DNA from: Betaproteobacteria bacterium MOLA814
GTDB lineage: Bacteria; Pseudomonadota; Gammaproteobacteria; Burkholderiales; Burkholderiaceae_C
Assembly (NCBI GenBank): GCA_000496475.1
Contig: AYMW01000001.1
Coordinates: 1,194,225 to 1,258,224 of the forward strand
Length of the DNA stretch: 64,000 nucleotides
Direction: 5' to 3'
Part shown: positions 63,286 through 64,000 of the stretch, piece after piece
Layout: every line of letters begins with the position of its first letter
Numbering within the stretch: the stretch's first letter is position 1
Position numbers and translations under genes: made by a program
Notes under the pieces: model-generated
The model's database searches: none
What the model was told of the DNA's origin: nothing
What the model saw: the letters and a program-made list of their open reading frames with translations, nothing else

Positions 63286-63322
63286 ATCGTTTAAATCGAT
63301 TGTTTTTATTGGAAATAGCCAT
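63286..63322 (+). promoter_or_regulatory. OxyR-like binding site upstream of katG
   Basis: Four half-sites with exact spacing: ATCG-N7-CGAT-N7-ATTG-N7-CCAT, matching the OxyR pattern ATNG-N7-CNAT-N7-ATNG-N7-CNAT in all four. It ends 61 bases before the katG start, overlapping where a -35 element would be. Confidence 0.7.
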
Positions 63323-63368
63323 TTTACAAATTGCTCGTAATGCCCCAGTATTGAATTTCACCATTTAA

Positions 63369-64000
<632 letters not shown>

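Overview
The window looks like chromosome of a Burkholderiales bacterium, most likely Comamonadaceae-like. Support comes from the gene order recA-recX / sucC-sucD / type IV pilin / moaC, the type 2 ArgC, a DUF3717 protein, and an aerobic 2-aminobenzoyl-CoA catabolic cluster. This is inferred from gene content and order; no 16S or other rRNA is present, and I see no tRNA.

Layout: 1-8.2 kb is a cell-envelope and nitrogen block (mltA partial, a small membrane protein, a YhdP/AsmA-like giant protein, glnE). 8.3-17.8 kb is a compact cluster headed by a CarH/LitR-type B12-binding MerR regulator, divergent from a translationally coupled operon: flavin oxidoreductase, DUF1365, cyclopropane-fatty-acid-synthase-like methyltransferase, chalcone-isomerase-like protein, MFS carrier, DUF3833 lipoprotein, SDR, NTF2-like protein. 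A di-iron ferritin-like protein lies behind the regulator. This looks like a light-controlled membrane-lipid modification system. 17.8-22.8 kb holds a GST, purB, a DUF3717-DUF1289 protein, an M48 protease and moaC.

22.65-30.03 kb is the main discovery: a 7.25-kb integrative element in the 3' end of moaC, bounded by 122-bp direct copies of the moaC end (119/122 identical). It carries a tyrosine integrase, a 1044-residue fusion of an archaeo-eukaryotic-type primase domain with a helicase resembling the XPD/DinG iron-sulfur group, a broken second copy of that protein's C-terminal domain, a small secreted protein, a Sel1-repeat protein and a 53-bp tandem repeat array. GTCCCA pairs at both ends look like integrase arm sites. 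I see no relaxase, capsid or other transfer genes, so it resembles a minimal self-replicating or satellite-like island.

30.0-40.2 kb returns to housekeeping: pilin, sucCD with a clear terminator, argC, dbpA, recX-recA with a near-consensus LexA box, a MarR regulator and a two-component system. 40.2-53.6 kb is an aromatic-acid cluster: thioesterase, acyl-CoA dehydrogenase, enoyl-CoA hydratase and a monooxygenase/reductase fusion of the 2-aminobenzoyl-CoA type. It continues with a MarR regulator, a kynurenine-formamidase-like hydrolase, a five-gene branched-chain-type ABC transporter, a benzoate-CoA-ligase-family enzyme and a RidA protein. Near-identical palindromic sites in both divergent promoter regions suggest one MarR protein controls the set. 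Together these genes could import an aromatic acid, probably anthranilate, activate it to a CoA ester, dearomatise it and feed it to beta-oxidation.

53.7-64 kb: topB with a histone-H1-like Lys/Ala tail, divergent from a SET-domain methyltransferase; then birA, a SPOR protein, cysQ, a TAXI-type TRAP transporter pair with a hairpin between binding protein and permease, and the start of katG behind a four-half-site OxyR-like element.
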